From JAFDZW01 sp035632315 (GTDB lineage: Bacteria; Bacteroidota; Ignavibacteria; Palsa-1295): a DNA stretch of 64,000 nt. The notes under the pieces were generated by a model. It did not search any database and was not told the origin of the DNA. It saw nothing but the letters and a program-made list of their open reading frames with translations. Location: contig DASQGZ010000047.1 of the NCBI GenBank assembly GCA_035632315.1, positions 1-64,000 on the forward strand, written 5' to 3'. A program made the position numbers and the translations under genes. Shown piece by piece: positions 61,757 through 64,000 of this stretch; the first letter of the stretch is position 1; the number at the start of each line of letters is the position of its first letter.

Positions 61757-64000
61757 TTAGTCTCTCAAGATCGACACCTGAACGGTGTTGTTATCGTTCG
61801 GATTCGTCGACTCTACCTGAATGGTGCCTGCGGCAGCATTCTGTGTAGCAATGTAGATCGAACCGAACTGGTTGCCATTGCGTGCATAATACGAAACGGT
61901 CAGAGCATCGGTACCGTCGAACCCATTAGCACCGAAATTGAACGTGACCGAAGCGCCGCCATTCGGACCCGGGGTAGCCGGATTCAACTGCAACCTCTGC
62001 ACGAGGAACACCGGAATTCTTCCCGGGACCTGAGCAAGTGTCTGCACGATCGGAGCGCCTGTCGAATTCGTCGCTTGAAGCGTCGTCTGCTGAACCGGCG
62101 TGCTGCCGATCGTCACAGTCTGCGTTTGTGTATTGACGATATTCGAAATATTCGTATTCGTATTGTTGCCAACGATGTTCGAACCGTTGATCAAGCTAAT
62201 ATTATTAGCATTGAAGGTCGAAATACCGCCGGTGAAATTCGAATTACCATTCTGATTCAATGTGCCGTTAAGATTATTATTGGTCGCATTGAGGTTGTTC
62301 GTCGCACCAACGAGGGTGTTTGTCGCACCGGCTGCACCAATCGTGTTCGTCGTGCTTGTTGTGCCGAGCGTGACGTTACCCGTCGAACCGAGCGTACCGT
62401 TGACCTGCGTGTTCAAGAACTGCGCAGTGCCGGACGTTTGGATGATGTTGCCAGAATGCGTCGTTACGCCGGTGATTCCGACATTGCCATTGAAGTTTGT
62501 TGCGAGGAACGTGTTCGCTGCGCTTGTGCCAAGGCTACCTTGAGCAAGTGCCGTTGCAAGATTGATCGCTGCGCCGACCGGGCCGCCGCACCAGTAGGTG
62601 AGGGTGTTGGTCTGAACAGTGTTGACGCAGAACGTCGCTGCAGGAGCAAAGTTCAACGAACCGTTGATCCACACATTGTTAGCAGTCAAGTTATTCAAGC
62701 TTGACCAACCGGTGACTTGCAGATCGCCGTTATCGATAATTTCGAAATCTGTCGGCGTATTGAATCCCGGTGGCACACCTGAAGGTCCTGCCGGAGCATT
62801 CGTGTTCGCAGCGCCGTCAGCAATGATCTTATTGCCGTTCGATGCCGGAAGAGTACCGAAGTTCGATGTACCGTTGAAACGGTTTGCGCTGCCTGACGCG
62901 CCATACGTATTGGTCGTGCTTGCGGTGCCGAGGGACAGGTTGCCGGTATTACCGAGCGTTCCGTTGATCTGCGTATTACCGTTGATCGTCGTCGGGCCGT
63001 TGATCGTGTTTGACGTTGTCGCTGTGATCGTATTGGTCGAACCTGTGATTGTGTTGAGGCTCGTACCTACATTACCAACAGTGTTGACCGAGGCCGCACC
63101 GCTGCCAAGAGTATTGACATCTCCGGCGCCTGTGCCGACAGTCGAATTACCGCTCGAGGTGAATGTGCCGACTACTGCTGTGTTGCCGTTGATATTCGTC
63201 ACACCATTGATGGTGTTCGTACCTGTCGCGGTGATGGTGTTATTAGCACCCTGTGTCAAGTTTGTGCTTGTACCGGCAGCACCGATCGTATTGTTCGAAC
63301 TTGCGCCCGAACCGATGGTATTGACATCCGAAGGATTCGTGCCGACATTTGAATTGCCAGTCGAACCGAAGGTGCCATTTACCTGCTCGTTACCGTTGAC
63401 GGTCGTGTTACCATTTACAATGGTCGTGCCATTAATGGTGTTCGACGTCGTTGCTGTCATTGTATTGGTCGCACCGGTAATGAGGTTCGTGCTCGTACCT
63501 GCAGCGCCGATCGTATTGTTCGATCCTGCGCCTGCGCCCAATGTATTGACGTCGCCTGCATTCGTGCCGACAGTCGAATTACCCGTCGAGGACAACGTTC
63601 CGTTGACCTGCGTATTGAGCAAGGTGTTTGTTCCGCCTTGGCTTGTCTGCGTGATCGTACCATTTGCAGTCGTGACGCCATTGACATTCAATGTAGCGTT
63701 CGTTGCGCCTGTTCCGATCTGAGTGTTACCTCTGAGGTAACTGAAGCCATTGACCTGCAGATCGCCATTATCAATCACTTCAAAATTCGTTACTGCGGGG
63801 ACGCCTGGGCCGCCAGCGACATTCTCCGGAGTACCATTGACCAGAATATTGCCATTCAATGTATAATTGCCGGTCTGATTCATATTACCAATGATGTTCA
63901 CCGGTCCGGTCAGGTTTGTTGTGCCGAGCACATTGATTCCGCCGTTGAAGTTCTGGACTACCAACCATGTGTTGGAGTTGCTCATATTAAGTCCGATGTT
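61757..64000 (-). CDS. large repetitive surface protein, partial (5' end outside window)
   Basis: The open frame continues to the window edge without a stop, so the ATG at 63985 is probably internal. The visible 747 residues are Asn/Gly/Thr-rich and highly repetitive. Three units of about 70 residues lie in tandem at about 62966-63610 (each with NGT-SSTGNSTVGT, DVNTLG, NTIGAAGTSTNL and TATTSNTING), with a partial copy further on, and the block IDNGDLQV occurs twice. Short G-N-T periods suggest a beta-solenoid. The C-terminal 120 residues (SVTFNFGANGFDGTDALTVS) look like a separate globular domain. No T9SS signal is seen at the C terminus. Function unknown; a secreted or cell-surface fibre is likely. 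Confidence 0.8.
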   Translation of the reverse strand, partial: NIGLNMSNSNTWLVVQNFNGGINVLGTTNLTGPVNIIGNMNQTGNYTLNGNILVNGTPENVAGGPGVPAVTNFEVIDNGDLQVNGFSYLRGNTQIGTGATNATLNVNGVTTANGTITQTSQGGTNTLLNTQVNGTLSSTGNSTVGTNAGDVNTLGAGAGSNNTIGAAGTSTNLITGATNTMTATTSNTINGTTIVNGNTTVNGNEQVNGTFGSTGNSNVGTNPSDVNTIGSGASSNNTIGAAGTSTNLTQGANNTITATGTNTINGVTNINGNTAVVGTFTSSGNSTVGTGAGDVNTLGSGAASVNTVGNVGTSLNTITGSTNTITATTSNTINGPTTINGNTQINGTLGNTGNLSLGTASTTNTYGASGSANRFNGTSNFGTLPASNGNKIIADGAANTNAPAGPSGVPPGFNTPTDFEIIDNGDLQVTGWSSLNNLTANNVWINGSLNFAPAATFCVNTVQTNTLTYWCGGPVGAAINLATALAQGSLGTSAANTFLATNFNGNVGITGVTTHSGNIIQTSGTAQFLNTQVNGTLGSTGNVTLGTTSTTNTIGAAGATNTLVGATNNLNATNNNLNGTLNQNGNSNFTGGISTFNANNISLINGSNIVGNNTNTNISNIVNTQTQTVTIGSTPVQQTTLQATNSTGAPIVQTLAQVPGRIPVFLVQRLQLNPATPGPNGGASVTFNFGANGFDGTDALTVSYYARNGNQFGSIYIATQNAAAGTIQVESTNPNDNNTVQVSILRD
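62966..63610 (-). repeat. three tandem ~70-codon coding repeats
   Basis: Within the surface-protein gene, units of about 75, 71 and 68 codons repeat the order VNGT, STGNSTVGT, DVNTLG, NTIGAAGTSTNL, NTITATTSNTING, NGNT. Conservation is visible at both protein and DNA level, with small length changes between units, as expected for expansion by recombination. Confidence 0.8.

Noticed and set aside
62966..63610. Possible CRISPR array
   Set aside because: The units are about 210 bases long, in frame and change by substitutions within a protein-coding gene; there are no short identical repeats with unique spacers and no cas genes.
61721..63722. Long + strand open frames (327 and 367 codons) opposite the repeat-protein gene
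   Set aside because: They arise from the repetitive sense sequence; the translations are Val/Pro/Leu or Arg/Ile runs without start signals or family features.
1..64000. tRNA, rRNA, tmRNA or known riboswitch
   Set aside because: Scanning the gaps I saw no cloverleaf with a TTCGA arm, no rRNA-like sequence and no conserved riboswitch core; the gaps are too short for most of them.

Overview
The window is a compact bacterial chromosome segment of moderate GC with about 63 protein genes and almost no spacer DNA. It has no tRNA, rRNA, CRISPR array, insertion sequence or phage gene that I can recognise. Several features point to the Bacteroidota/Ignavibacteria/Kapabacteria side of the FCB group: a decayed type IX secretion (T9SS) sorting-domain fragment, a PorE-like OmpA/beta-propeller protein, an omega subunit of the Bacteroidota type, a UMF1-family transporter, and the mix of housekeeping genes. 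The lineage is an inference; no marker gene here fixes it.

Region 1 (1-13926) is mostly housekeeping on the + strand: a TfoX-like tail, a half-size EamA transporter, an FMN reductase, an alpha/beta hydrolase, an enoyl-CoA hydratase followed by gmk, an M3 oligopeptidase, secG, two secreted proteins, nusB-rlmB, then rnr (-) and recG (+). Region 2 (13927-26805) is nearly all on the - strand: a UMF1 transporter, a LOG-family protein with a cysteine desulfurase, an ECF sigma/membrane anti-sigma candidate/Spy-like envelope-stress operon, a SirB1-like protein, a second LOG protein, rpoZ, a ferredoxin-MBL fusion, apt, dps, an outer-membrane protein, and a small operon of GNAT, SAM methyltransferase, ABM and DUF1572 proteins. 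Region 3 (26806-30300) carries small ORFs, the PorE-like protein and an alpha/beta hydrolase. Region 4 (30294-35191, -) holds priA, a HicB-like small protein, a YbgC-type thioesterase, accA and a SIMPL protein.

Region 5 (35231-55598, all -) is a complete Wzx/Wzy-type surface polysaccharide operon. It encodes precursor supply (UDP-sugar 6-dehydrogenase, WecB epimerase, DegT aminotransferase), a WbaP-like initiating transferase, glycosyltransferases, flippase, polymerase, Wzz, Wza and Wzi. It ends with an unusual fusion of a GT2 glycosyltransferase to a degenerate phosphoglycosyltransferase. The flippase/polymerase part is markedly AT-rich, as is usual for exchanged O-unit genes. Region 6 (55802-61535) has rfaE1/hldE-kinase, lysC-nadC (-), and birA-coaX followed by a flavin reductase (+). 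Region 7 (61757 to the end, -) is a large repetitive surface protein that runs off the window.

Points that stand out: two intact genes (recG and a SAM methyltransferase) have conserved N-terminal sequence upstream of any ATG/GTG/TTG, and in the methyltransferase a good Shine-Dalgarno sequence sits before an ATC codon; a T9SS sorting-domain fragment survives in an intergenic gap; an inverted REP-like pair shows compensatory stem changes; and dispersed TGTCATTC-type repeats occur between genes.
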